Shown: piece by piece, positions 32,430 to 45,000 of the stretch
How positions within the stretch are numbered: position 1 is the first letter of the stretch
How the letters are laid out: every line of letters begins with the position of its first letter
Source of the DNA: Anadara kagoshimensis
Taxonomy: Eukaryota > Mollusca > Bivalvia > Arcoida > Arcidae
Length of the DNA stretch: 64,000 nt
NCBI GenBank assembly: GCA_021292105.1
Contig: CM037864.1
Span: forward strand, 10,649,898-10,713,897
Direction of reading: 5' to 3'
The notes under the pieces: model-generated
Told to the model about the DNA's origin: nothing
What the model saw: only the letters and a program-made list of their open reading frames with translations
Databases searched by the model: none
Position numbers and translations under genes: made by a program

Positions 32430-35400
32430 TTGGCAGGTGACTGGCATTGTACTTATTTTTGCTGTGTTCTTATTCTGGCAAATGATGTCAGATTTATATT
32501 GCACAGAGTCTATGTTAACATGTGACTTTCGTCCAACACTTAGTACTTAAAGATTAATGCTAATTTTACATGTTGGGAAATCCAAATTGCATTAATATAG
32601 TCAAGATGGCAAAAATAGATAAATGGCAAGAATAGGTATAATGCCATTGTTTCACATCCCAGGTAAGATTATTTCACTTATATCAAGATAATACCAGCAG
32701 TAGCTGAAGTAGCAGGAATCAATAACTATGCAGTTTTCTATCCAATTCCAATGCAAGATTATTTCCCTTATATCAAGACACTACCAGCTATAACTGAAGC
32801 AGCGGAAATATTGATGCGATGGCATTTCATTAGTGTACTTATCCCAATGAGAAGTCAAGAATCTTTTTTGAGTCACACCTATTGTAGAACAGGAAATCAG
32901 TTTTCATGGTCTCATTCAAAGAAAGTAATGCTGTTTCATGTCCCAGTGAAAATAATTTCACTTACAACAGTTCTGGGATAGCAGAGGAAACTGGAGTACA
33001 TATAGAAAAACGGTCAACTTTCGACAAGTGAACAGACAAATTTCCACATACATGTACTCTATCGAGGTTAAACTTGCACATAGGCAGTTAGAGGTGTTGT
33101 GATTGATAAATTTACACTTTATACAACTCACAGTGACTTGGCCACTGCAGTAACCTCTCATTCAAAGGACCCAGTGTCCATCTGTTTGATTCATATACTT
33201 TTGATTAATCTACTCATAAAGGAGATAGTACGATAGGCGGCATATTCGGCCCCAAAAATCACAAAAATTAAAATGCGACATGGACTTGTAATAATTATGT
33301 TAAAACACAACCTTGATATGAACTGTTAATTTCCAATTTAATTTTTGTCACTTTATGTCTGATGACGTCACGACGACGGTGCCAACGGTGACGTAATGGC
33401 GGTTTTATCGTGTATTTGTCGTATTTTGAGAATATTTTTCAATATTTCATACCCAGCGCAGGCAACAACCAAAAAGATATTTTCAACATAGATGCATTTC
33501 GTGAATATCTTCAACATATAAATATGGTTTTGGTTGTTGCGTGCGCTCGATATGAAAAAAGTTAAAAATAGTCAGAAAAAGGGGATACTGTTACTGAAAA
33601 CAACAAGTTACTGAACTCCTTTCTGTTCCTATTAGTACATAATAGTAGCGGCAAGCATACAATTAGCCTATCCGTCACCATTATGGGAAAACTGTGATAA
33701 CTCGGATTTTTTGAAGCAGTTTTCTCGCAGGATATCTCAACTTGTAGAAGATAACGATGCACAGTTTTCAAATCTATACGCCGACAACGAAACATTTCCT
33801 TTACTTTTCGTGAAAGGTCATACTTTGAAAAGTAGATTTATTAGAAAGAGATATTATACCCGATATAAGTAACAGATATTAAAAAAAATTTGTATATCAC
33901 GGTATTCACGGAATTTAAGGTTTTCAACAACCGGGTCACGAATATCAACCAAAATGAAAGAACGGTTATATTTTCCAAGGTTGAAATTTTAGGTCTCTGT
34001 CGGAACATGACAAAATTTTCTTATTCCGCAATCAAGTTACACATATCTATCTACCAAATATCCACCATTTTCTTATTTATTTAAAATACATGTAATTTTT
34101 TTTTGTTTTTTTTTTTTTGAATAGGTTTCACATTGTTTAAAAATGAAGATTGTTTTTAATCGCCGTGTAAATATTTTTAAAATAGACTCTAGATAGATCT
34201 TTAAATATCGTTACGCAACTTTCTTGTACCTTAAGATTACCACAATTCAGTAATTATCTATAAATTTTGGCAAAATCCGTACTAAAATAAACTGAATTTC
34301 TTATATTATCATTTTATGTAAAGAAAATGTCGATCTTCGATCACTTTTGAGACAGTTCTGTTGAAACGAAAATGTACCATTTTCAGTATTAAAAAATTGT
34401 TCGATACACAGTTGGATTCGTGTGCCTTACTACGTCCGTAACATCTTTCTAAATATACAAAACAGGGGTCAAATATTAGGCCGGTGTTTGAAAGAACTAG
34501 AAATGTCTGCAAACTCGACTAATACCCCTCCCAATTGTTGGTGGAGAAATTTGATCGTCTTTGATGGGTTTTTATGATGTTTGTGATAAATTATGTTAAA
34601 ATTATTTTTCAGGAGTTCAATGCCTGGAATTTGCAAATAATTCATAATTCAATAAAATATATGCGAACAAACGGATAATCTCTGGTACACATGCTCTTAT
34701 AATACTTAACATCTGTGCATAATATCAGGAAAACTCAATTTTTAATCATAAATGCATAGGTTCTTATGATGTTTAATATCTATGCATATTTTGTTAATTA
34801 AATAAATAAATTACCTGACAAATTGTATGTATGGCCAAATTTTCAATGTTAGCAATTCTAAGTCTGGAAATAATTCCGCAAAATATATATAGATCCGATA
34901 AAACTGATAATTGCACAGATTCTTATGAGCCTTATATGTGTGTATAGTTTCAGAAAATTTAGATTTAACGTATTTAAATTAAACTCCGGAAGGAAGTTTT
35001 GTCCACGGACAGACAGACAGACAGACATGTGATTCCAGTATAACCCCTTCGTTTCGGGACCCGTATGGGCGCAGGACATTTGAGCGCAAATTAAAAAAAA
35101 ACCTCAAAGAGGATATTTGAGCGAAAGTTTTAATATTTTAAATCTATTTTCTGTTCCAGTATGAAGGGCGGAGAAAGAAATAGCTGAATATTCGCTCAAA
35201 TTGCCCCCCCCCCCCCCCCCCCCCCCCGGGGGTGTTTAAAAATGTTTTAATTAGATATTTTGTGTTCAGTATTTTCCGACTTTCAGTCGAGCTGTTATAC
35301 AAAGTGTTCATCAGTTTCAGTGTGCAATGTGCTTATGATCGATGTTGCGTCGGTGATCAGGGGTCGAGTGGACTTGCAACGTTTTTCACCCAAAATTTAA

Positions 35401-36450
35401 GAATCAAACTCGTAACGTTTTCAGTTCGCTTGGCGAAGGTATTTGCTTTCTCCGGACATTCCGGTTTCCCCAAACATCCCAGAACTTATCACCTTGCTAA
35501 AAGCAAAATAAACATGACTTGGGCGTAATGCAACATTACTTCACTCCACTCGAATAATGTGATCAGGTAAAGTATTTTGTTTATCAACTTTGCAATAGTA
35601 CTAGAAGTAAAAAAAGTGAAAACATGTAATGAAGATTTTAAGAATGAAAGGGCGATTCACAGTCTTATATTGTTTCAAATGGATTACATAAAACAAAATT
35701 CACCAGTCAACTGCCACAGGAAGTAACTACATACACATGGTATTTATAGAATCAAACCCGAATGTAAAGACCACTTCATAAAACTTGCAAAAGTGGTCCT
35801 CATATACAGGCGGCCATCGTAAACTTGAAATATGATTTTTAAGATGTCACTAGTCTTTATAAGAAGACAAATACGGTATCTCGGTGGACACTCCGTATAT
35901 GAGAATTCGGGGTTCGAAACCTATCAAGTCTGACTAGGTAGCGACTATTATTTCGCCAAACACTCGGCATTAAGAAATGTTGGGTCCCAAGAAGACCTTA
36001 AAACCTATACCCCGTGTCATGGCTAAAGAAACCAATATGTGCATTGCTGTTGCGGCCGTCTCATGAAGAAACCCACCCCTCCCTCCCAAAAATAAAATTC
36101 TCTATACCAGTTAAATAATTTTGACTGGATTTCAAACACTATTTAATCAATCGACCAACTAACAATGCCGTTAAATAACACTTTTCTTGTTATCATTTGA
36201 AGCTGTGATCGTTAGGCGGCCGATTAATCGCATATCCAACGGCTACTTCTCTCAGCATTTGGTTGAATCTCAAGGACCTGATGTGAAAATGTTTTGTTTC
36301 AAAGTTAGTGGTTTTCTTTGGATACTCAGATTAAGTACCAGAACTGAATATCTCGATACGAGCGAAATAATTTTGACTCGCCACTGGATGTGCATCATTA
36401 CAAACAAAATTGTATAATCCAGGCCAGTGACAGGATTTTGTTATAAGGTC
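32430..36450. other. Intergenic, no gene recognised
   Basis: No exon-like conserved protein segment was found on either strand. The stretch holds family-C SINE fragments (about 32,965-33,170 and 35,430-35,545), a CG-rich 'gatgacgtcacgacgacggt' patch near 33,361 that looks related to 37.5 kb, a 24-base C run (35,204-35,227), and a worn SINE near 35,880-36,060. Otherwise it is AT-rich and unremarkable. Confidence 0.5.
35204..35227 (+). repeat. Poly(C) tract
   Basis: 24 consecutive C followed by five G. Runs of this length are prone to assembly and read errors; the true length is uncertain. Confidence 0.9.
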
Positions 36451-36454
36451 ATTT

Positions 36455-36886
36455 TAGCTCACCTGGCAAAGCCAAGTGAGCTTATGTTATGGCAAAGCGT
36501 GCATCCGTGCGTGCGTCAACTTGGATCTTCTCCTCTGAAACTACGGAACCAATTTAAACCAATTCGGTGTGAGAGGTCCTTGCAAGATAAAGATTAAAAA
36601 TTGTGTCCGGCATAATTGACCAATATCCAATATGGCCGCTGTTACTAAAAATAGCAAAAACCTATTATTAGTCAGTGTGGATTTATTTATGGGCCGATTT
36701 TGTTCAAATTTGGTACACAGAAACTAGATAGATAGTCATTTAACATATGTAACGGGATTTGCTGTCAAATATGTTTCCATTTTCAGTGAAAGTATACATG
36801 AAATGTTAACAAACTTAATCCTCTGAGTGTCTTCAGGCGCATGCTTACCAGGTGAGAGATACAGGCCCATTGGGCTCTTGTTGTCA
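36455..36886. mobile_element. Interspersed element with 'TAGCTCACCTGG' end
   Basis: Begins 'ttttagctcacctggcaaag' and ends near 'taccaggtgagagatacagg' and 'cccattgggctcttgttgtc', so 'CACCTGG' is mirrored by 'CCAGGTG'. Partial relatives start at about 29,793 and 37,115. No coding frame. From general familiarity this is a common kind of bivalve repeat; its class is not assigned. Confidence 0.55.
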
Positions 36887-37054
36887 TTTATGACTGAAAT
36901 CACCTTCCATTTTTGCGTTTTGCAAGGCAAGGGAAAACAAGTATATGGATTGAAAGAGTGGGTCTAAGTGTTAGAAAACAATAAAAATTCTTAAATCAAT
37001 AGCGAAGAAACACGAAACTACATGAAAATTTCGGCAGCCGATTTTCCGATTTTG

Positions 37055-37079
37055 CCCCCCCCCCCCCCCCCCCCCCCCC
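37055..37079 (+). repeat. Poly(C) tract
   Basis: 25 consecutive C in intergenic DNA, flanked by non-repeat sequence. Length may be an assembly estimate. Confidence 0.9.
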
Positions 37080-37747
37080 GACAGTTGCGGTTGTGAATTT
37101 GGACTATTTTTTTTTAGCTCATCTGAGCTTTTGTCATCTATCTTCGTCCGTCGCCCGTTCTTCGTCGTCCGTCATGTGTAAACTTTTCACATTTTAATCA
37201 ACTCCTCCAAAACTACAAAGCCAAATTGGATGATATTTGGCAGTAATGTCTATATGAAGGCCTTTCAGATTTGCGCAAAGGAAAGGATTATGTCCCCTTG
37301 GGGCACCATTAAGGGGAAAATTGTGAAAATCTGACTTAAATGAACACAACATTGTTTCTCTAATATTCATAATCCTTAAGTAAGAAATACACTTTAGCAA
37401 GGTACAGTGATACAAATGTATTCTGATTGTTTGATTTTCAATATTGGTTTTATTGTAATTAATTATTATGTAGCCCTGAAATACGGAAAAACATTCTATT
37501 TCGCCGTAAATAAGTGCCCCCTTTTGGGGCCTCGCTATTGACACCCATGACGTCATGATATTTAAAATGAACTGTTATTGATTAAAGTAAATGGGGAACT
37601 TCAAAATATAAACATAATAATCAATTCTGAGATGGGGCCGAAATCGGCCCTTATACTCCCAACTCCTTTCTTTTTATACCCTCAACATTAAGTAAATTCT
37701 TTCAATCAGATAGTAAAAAAAAATCCAAAAATATTTTTAGAGCATAA

Positions 37748-37753
37748 TTTATT
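37748..37753 (-). terminator. Poly(A) signal for the small minus-strand gene
   Basis: TTTATT on the plus strand reads AATAAA on the minus strand, about 190 bp after the stop codon at 37,940-37,942. Assigned on distance and orientation only. Confidence 0.45.
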
Positions 37754-37939
37754 TTTTTAAATCTATAGCCTGCACTCAAACACAATATTCTATTTTAAAT
37801 GTTCTGTAAAATACTCATTAGTAAAGGGAAAACATAACCAACTTTACTCACAAAATAAATGTATATAGCTCATATCGTTCAGTTTAAAACGGTAAAATTC
37901 CAAAAATCTATGTATAAATTACTAAGTAGATGCATTTCG

Positions 37940-39904
37940 TTATTGTTTCTTTGGTTTTGGCTGTTCTTGTCTATATTTTAAGGCTTCAACTTCTCTGTCA
38001 AAGAATGCCATATCTGTATCTCCAGATGCACCATATGTTCTCTTTTGGTTATGATATTGTTGTTTAGAAGAACCTGGGAAATAAAAAAAAATTTAAGTTT
38101 GATGATGATCAAGGGAGATAACTACAGACATGAGTGAGTGAGGAGTGAGTGAATAATGGTGTTAAACGTCCCAGTGACATATTTCACTTATATCGAGATG
38201 TCGCCAGCTATTGGTGAAGGTGCAGAAATTTTGCCTGTGCATTGCACTAATGCATTATACAGCAGAGTTCTTTAGCATGCCAAATTCACCGTGACACAGG
38301 ACCTCGTTTATTTTAAATTCCCAGCCGAAAGAAACCTGACTTTCATTTCATAATGCCGCGTGTCTGGCGAAAGAACAGTTACAACCCACTTTCAAGTCTT
38401 GGATCAGACCCGGCCTGGGATCGAACCCACGACCTCCCACTTACGGGGCAAGCACTCTACCAACTGAGCTACTGCAGTGGTAATTACAGACATGAAATAG
38501 ATATGGTGACTTCCAAAACTGTGAAAGATGTTCTGTTTTGGTTATGATATTGTTGTTTAGAAGAGCCTGGAGAATAAGAACAATTTAAGTATGATGGTGA
38601 TCAAGGGAGATAACTACAGACAGATGAAATAGATCTGGTGACTTCCAAAACTGTGAAAGGTGTTCTGTTTTGGTTATGATATTGTTGTTTAGAGTGATTA
38701 CAGGGATGAAGCTTAACTATTTTGAAGGGCCCAGTTCACTTCAGAAAAGAAGCTGTAATAGTAATAAATAGCTAATATGTGTAAACATTAAGGGGCCCAA
38801 ACTGAATTTTAGTAGCCATGGGCTACTGGGCCCCCACTAATTTTCATCCCTCAGACCTGGTGAAAAGAGCTGGGGTGCAATTCATGGACTGAGGCAACCA
38901 AAGTAGCAACAAACAGAGGCAAATGAAGAGAACTTGTAAAGGGCCTGGTTTTCCTTGCGGAGAAACAGAAATAAGTCTTTGTTGTTTAGAAGGACCAAAA
39001 AATGAGAACAATGTTAATCACTGGATTAAAGATTATGTTAATAATTAATCAATGACAAAATGACTGTTATTTCTCCCTTTTAGATTTAATTGATCTAATT
39101 TAATTAAAAATAATGATTTTAATATCATTTGGGTTTAGATTTCTGTCTAAACTGCAAAACAGGAATAAATTCTATCATTTTAGTCATCTTTTTATACAAA
39201 GCATAAACTGTATCAGATGTTTACTTCTTCAGTCAATTTTCTAGGCGAGTAAGTAATGGTAGATATATTGGTATGTGAATTAGGTAAAGATCAAGGGAGA
39301 TAACTACAGACAAGAAATGGATCTGGTGACTTTCAAAACTGAAAGATTAGGTGTTAAAATATTATGAGGCATTACATTACATGGTCCCTTCAGAAAAATC
39401 AGAATAAAATTCAGTAATGGGGTGGAGTATACTCCAACTAATCAATGCCAAGCTACATTTCAGACTATGTGTTTTCGGATGGCACATTGTCCATCATGTA
39501 GCTTACCCTCAATTTCAGACTTTTAATTAGTTGGAGTACATGGAAGTAATGTAGTTTAACACCCAAGTCAGAAATATTTCACGTAATCAGTTCAGGCCTA
39601 GTACCCATAGAAATCCACCAACTTTCAACAAGCAAACTGATCATTCTCTAACATTTGGATCAATGGGGTTCTAACCTAAGTGGTGAGTGGCACTGTGATG
39701 TGTAACTGTGAGCTTTAGACCACTAAATCACAGCTACCCCCAGAATCAAATTTGAATTTTATTTTTTAATTCTTCATATAATAGTTGTGTCTTAATGGTT
39801 TATACAATCAAACAAGCTCAAAAAAGGACCTGAATCACTAACCTAACTCTACTTTTTTTTCTTTAAAGTATCTAAATGATTTTATATATATATATATATA
39901 TATA

Positions 39905-39938
<34 letters not shown>

Positions 39939-40384
39939 GTTCTGGTGACCATTCTTGAACTGTTTAAGGACAAATTTCAACAAAATCAGTACATTAATAA
40001 GTAGGTCTTAGTGTGAGAGTTCAATTGCCAATGGTCATGGTTTGTTTCTGGTACCGTTACTCAAGTTTCCTCCACCATTCCAGATTTGGCTGCCTCAGTA
40101 TAAGTGAAAGAATCTTGAATAGGACATACAACACCATGGATTTCTTCACTCCACTCAACACTGATCACAAAACAGCAAAGAGTTAACTTCGGTTAATGAT
40201 TAAATGGAGATACTCTAAAATCAAGAAGTTTTCAAGATGTCAATTTCAAGACATTAGTATTTCTGGTGCAAGCTATTTACAATAGATCTACAGTAATTAT
40301 TTAAACATTGTTACCTGAAGTAGAACTTTGTGTTGTTGTTGATGTTGTTTTGCTCTGTCCAGAACAATAGGCTCTCAACATGAA
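37940..40384 (-). CDS. Small unidentified protein gene, last two exons
   Basis: Two joined exons on the minus strand, 40384-40315 and 38073-37940. Splice sites are canonical (CAG|TTC, TCAG|GTAACA, CCCAG|GTT), with matching phase 1, and the frame closes at TAA. From the first ATG the product is 66 residues: MLRAYCSGQSKTT, then a threonine/serine/glutamine-rich linker, then SSKQQYHNQKRTYGASGD, DMAFFDREVEALKYRQEQ and a lysine-rich end PKPKKQ. The tail is hydrophilic and probably helical. Either translation begins in the first exon listed or another exon lies upstream (40.4-42.0 kb), as the frame is open at its 5' edge. I do not recognise the family. The intron of about 2.2 kb contains copies of the last exon's 5' edge. 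Confidence 0.6.
38134..38484 (-). mobile_element. tRNA-derived SINE, family A, with 11-bp TSD
   Basis: Reverse-oriented full copy ending in the tRNA head 'ctaccaactgagctactgca'. The direct repeat TACAGACATGA is present at 38123-38133 and 38485-38495. It inserted into one unit of the exon-edge duplication described for this intron, so it is younger than that duplication. Confidence 0.88.
38520..38700 (-). repeat. Copies of the last-exon acceptor edge in the intron
   Basis: The block 'ttttggttatgatattgttg' + 'tttagaag' from the 5' edge of the last exon (38,040-38,073) recurs at about 38,535-38,565 and 38,665-38,692. Surrounding 'gatcaagggagataactaca' and 'ggtgacttccaaaactgtga' segments recur with it; a fourth copy of those is at about 39,290-39,345. 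The first intronic copy keeps an intact CTCCAG|G acceptor on the minus strand. Confidence 0.8.
39540..39740 (-). mobile_element. SINE family C fragment
   Basis: Reverse family-C words: 'acccaagtcagaaatatttc', 'tttcaacaagcaaactgatc', 'ggggttctaacctaagtggt' and 'tgagtggcactgtgatgtgt'. Lies in the intron of the small minus-strand gene. Confidence 0.45.
39884..39938. repeat. (TA)n microsatellite
   Basis: About 55 bp of TA dinucleotides with two one-base breaks, in the intron of the small minus-strand gene. Confidence 0.9.
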
Positions 40385-40399
40385 CTGAAAATAAATATC

Positions 40400-42000
40400 A
40401 AATTTGAAATCAACACATTAGAACTGAAGCGTATAAATGATGAAATTTGGAAATTGTACAGATATTTATTTCTCCTTTAAACTCTCTTGCTGCTACAAGG
40501 ACATTTGTGTCCTCTACTGGCAGCCTGCAATGTGGACATTCGACCTGAAATTCAAAGCTCCGACCATAAGAAAAGCTTTTTGGAGCCAAGAATTTCAGGT
40601 CTACCCTGACACATATGTCCTTTCATTAGAATTGACACGCTTGTTTGCAAGACTGAGAGATACTTATCATCTTTTTGCAAAGAAAACAAAATTTGCAAAT
40701 GTTGACTATTGAGATTAATAACTAATACCATAAACTAATGATGTCATACAAGTATAAAACCTATGTGACACCATGACCTATTTTTGATGTAAACATCAAC
40801 TTGACATTGCCAATATTGTGTTGAAATTCAATTTGGCAGCAAGACGGTTAAATACATGTTATTATGACATATTTAGTCAGGTTGTGAAATTAACATTCAA
40901 TGTACAAGTGTTTCAGTTCAGGCTGCATGTCAGCCGCTTAACTTGGAACACCAAGTCCCTCATCTCAGCAAGCGGTATTTAAAGCATGAATCTGTTAACT
41001 TCTTTTAGCATAACTAAAATGTAATACATGTCTATCTATCTTTAGATACCGCAACACACTTATTGGAGTATTATGTGCAGCGTGCACGTCAGAGTAAAAA
41101 ATTTAGTGGGTGGGTTGTGGTGAGAGGGGGTGGGGAATATGTACATTGAAAGGATAGATGAAAGTGTTTTTTTTTGTTAGGTTGAAATGAAAGAAGAGAA
41201 AACAGTAAACAGGTAAAAACAGGTTATGGTTGTGTATGTGACACTCGACTCACTGCTAATTTGAATGAGTCAAGGTCCAACAGTATAACAGTGTCATTTG
41301 GGAGCCTGTTCCATTGGTATACTGCTTAAGGGACTTGTAACTTCCTGGGAGCGAGAAACTTCCCTGGGCTTATTTTAGGGACCATGTAAAAGTCTTTGGC
41401 TGTGTGTAACATTGTACAGTTGTATGTGATGCAATAGGCTACATTTTGTGGAAACTACACTATTCTTAAATGAGTGTATCCTAATAAACGTGGCCATTTT
41501 ATAACTCGAAGTCAAAACTACAAAAAAATCTTACAGAAACATGGGTAAATTAATCATAAATAACAAGAAATGAACTTGGAAATTTGAAGGACAGAGTTGG
41601 AACTTGGATTTGCCTGTTTATAAAAAGATGGCGAATCTGATCTCCTTTAAACACGAAACAACCAATGCCATGTGATTTCCTTGTTATGTTAAAACTGTTG
41701 TCACTATCTTATATTCTAACAGAATTAAACAAACCGGTATGTTTTGCCGTCCTAGGGCAGAGATTTTAACAGTTGTAGCCATTTTTAACAGTTGTATTGT
41801 TTCGACTATACGATTCGGATTATTTCAATAACCCGAAAAATATAAAAATTTAAAGGGCGATAATTTTCATATTACCGCTTAGTTTTAATTTTTGCCACTT
41901 GGTGGTGCAAAATTGTATCAAAGTGCATAGATTAGCGTTCAACCCTTTCAACAAGTAAAACATAGGGATTCCGTGATTTTGCATGGTAAACCCTGTTCCG
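40400..42000. other. Stretch before RPS11, no exon assigned
   Basis: No conserved coding segment was recognised. It should contain the 5' end of the small minus-strand gene and the RPS11 promoter. The right end (41,930-42,015) is less AT-rich than the rest. The gene starts here could be divergent, but the upstream exon of the minus-strand gene was not located. Confidence 0.4.
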
Positions 42001-42001
42001 G

Positions 42002-42008
42002 TCTTTTT
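42002..42008 (+). promoter_or_regulatory. Pyrimidine tract (TOP-like) at the RPS11 start
   Basis: The tract TCTTTTT lies 12 bp upstream of the RPS11 ATG. Ribosomal protein mRNAs typically start with a C inside such a tract (5' TOP), which ties their translation to growth signalling. The position fits a very short 5' UTR of about 17 nt. The start site itself is inferred. Confidence 0.6.
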
Positions 42009-42019
42009 GATCGACCAAC

Positions 42020-45000
42020 ATGGCGGAACAGGTTGGAAAACATGTGAAGTGGTAGTAAATAAACTACCACGAGCAATATTTAAACAACTCTTTTAATGAA
42101 ATAAAGCTGTAGATTGGCTAAACTGAAACTACAATGAATGAGCCCCATAAGCATGTCCTTATGATTTCATTTTAATTATTATACTCGCTTCAAACAACAG
42201 TTTAACTTGTTAGGTAAAAGGAGGGGGGGGCAGGAAACTATAACTAAAGTACTGGACAGGGCCTTGAGGCATCATTGCACTACATCTTGGTCTATGTATT
42301 ATGTATGCATACTTACACAAGCACTGAAAAACTAAATGAAATAAATTATGTTTCAAATTGGTTAAATTATTGTCTTGTTAGGTGTGTCCATCAACTGTAT
42401 TCAAAATATTTTTGGGGCAGGGGAACATGGGTTCCATGTCGAAGTTCCTTACCTTACTCTACATCATTCATTGTGGAGAAAGCTTAGCCATGTTGAAGTT
42501 AGTTACCTTATTTATACCCATATACCATTCCTCATTGGGCTATTCCATTTTACTGTTTAATTAATGTCCGGCGTAGCACATGTTTTTCAGGCTATTAGAT
42601 GTATTTTGTAGTAATAAATGAGCACCAAGGTACATATCATCTCGGTCAAAGCTTTTTAAAATCCTTTCGGGGGTTTACAATGCATTGAGAAGACATGAAG
42701 TTTAAAACACATGGCTCAGGCGAATTGAACTGCGCATGTACGGTGATTCCATTTTTTCACACTGGTAAGATCGTCTGACTAAAGGGAGACTACCAAAACA
42801 AAAAACAGTAGCTGTAAACAAACAATTCTAGGAGTTGTTCTTGTTAAAGCGATCATACCCACGATGAATGGGCAAATCCAAGATAAACTTGCCAATACCC
42901 GGATGATTGCAACTTCTGTTTGTCTGTTCCAATAGGAAATAATGGTAAATCCCCTGAAGGATTTTAAAAAGCTTTGCATTTTATTTTCTGACTGAGATGG
43001 TCTTGGTGTTCATTTATTACGACAAAATGCATACGTAGCAACGGTATATGACATGATAGAAATTTTATTGATTTTCATATCTAAAAGTTTGAAAAACATG
43101 CTACGCAGGACATGAATTAAACAGTAGTCATTACTGATAATAAGTAGAAACGATCATCTGTGTAGGGAAGGGGGTAAAAGCCAGTGCACACATCTTGTAC
43201 CAGGGATTCATCAAGGGCCTATTTAGGGCCGAAATTGGGCCCGATTCCCAATGAAAAAAATGTTGACTTTTTCCCAAAATTGGCAGAGAAAATTCCCAAT
43301 TAGAAAATTGTGTTGTTTTTAAACGAAATTGAAAGTAAATTTTGCGAAACCTCCCAAATCACCAAAATCAAGTAAAAGATTCTAAATTATTTTACAACAA
43401 AATCTGCAAAGGAAGATGAAGATACTGCTTCTACATCAAAGGCTTCCGAGGTCGTGAGTAAACCGACTTCTGACATGATGTCGAAGTTTTCTCAAAATGA
43501 GCAAAAAGTTGATAGTTTTTCCCAATTTTTAGTTCAGGGCCTTTTCCCAAAAGACCCTGATAAATCCCTGTGTACATGTAGCATTAATTCCAGGGTTAAA
43601 TTTCTTTTCTAAAATACAGTAGCCATTTAAACTTCAAACCATGAAAAGAACATTTTCTGTCTAAATAAGGCGATGGAAGGCCCACACATTCTATTTGTTT
43701 CTTAGTGGAGTTTATCCCATTGTTTCCTTTGATTCAGAGGCCACGTCGGATAAGACGTCAGTCTTCAAATCCAGGGTCCCTCATCGCTGCGAGTTCGAGC
43801 CCCGATCAGGCACATGTGAAAAAGTGAATTTCTCTTGATGTTTGGCCTTTACTGGTTCACCTGGTATCAGTATAATGTGACTGAGGGATTGGCTTGTTTG
43901 TCACATACTGACTGAGCAAGCACGTTAAAGTCGCCCTGAGTGTACGTTAGTACAAGGCAGACCATATAACACACTCACACTTCACATGCGTACATGAATT
44001 TGTTCATAGATTAAACCATATAGATTAATAAAAAAAATAGTTTTTGTCACCAATAGCTGAAAAATTGCTGATGTGATGTAAGCAACATCCAACCAACCTT
44101 AGAATTAAATGTCAAGACTACATAACATCCACCTTAATCTGTTGATATACTACACTATTTAAGATAAATGAAATAAGAGTAAAGGATATTATTAAGAATA
44201 TTATGTTGTTATTTTTCAGACTGAAAGGTCATTCCAGAAACAGCCTACTGTATTCTTAAACAAGAAAGAAAATCTCCTTTCCACAAAAGGGAAGAAAAAT
44301 CTGAGACACTTCAGAAATGTTGGTCTAGGTTTCAAAACCCCAAGAGAGGTAGGTAGCTACAAGGAAAATTGTGTTACTGATGGAATGTGAAGGCCAAAAA
44401 AATCGTATCTGTGTAAGGTCGCTTGTCATTTGTTTTGTACCTTGCATAACGTGCATACTGTCAATTTTTTGAGTCTTGGCAATTTAGTTTAAGGTCCACT
44501 TGAATTTTTGTCTGGACAAAATTGTGTAAGCACTGATTGTACACAGGGTTTTGATACCACTAATTGTTTTGTAGCTGCAAATGATGTTTTAATCACGATG
44601 GTCTACTGACATCCTTTGATGAAATGCCTAAAGGCACTTGTCTGATGCAGCAATTGAAGTATCGCCGACCATGCCTTTTATGTTGCGACACTGGCCGCCA
44701 TCAAGGTACCAAAGCAGTGTCATGGCAACTAATGACGTACTAGTGTCAGTGACGTCATTAAATGGCACAATTCAGGCTGAGTTTTTATTCACTGTGTGTA
44801 AATAAAGCATGACTGGCATTTGTTGATACATTGTGGGCGTGGCCAGCGATCCATCAATTATACTTAGTGCGAGAAATGAAAGCATGTTGTAACACTTTAT
44901 TAGTCTTATTGTGTTCTAATATGAAAAAAGTTGGCATGAAATCGCTATTGTCTGCATATATAACATTCCAGATAAACAAAGACCTGGGAATTTGGGATTT

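Noticed and set aside
33240-34600. Possible decayed long transposon between 33.2 and 34.6 kb
   Set aside because: Some words resemble the reverse of 37.5-37.7 kb, but no ends, target duplication or transposase remnant could be shown.
37194-37556. Minus-strand frame of 120 codons in intergenic repeat DNA
   Set aside because: Overlaps dispersed-repeat sequence shared in part with 33.2-33.4 kb; no protein motif.
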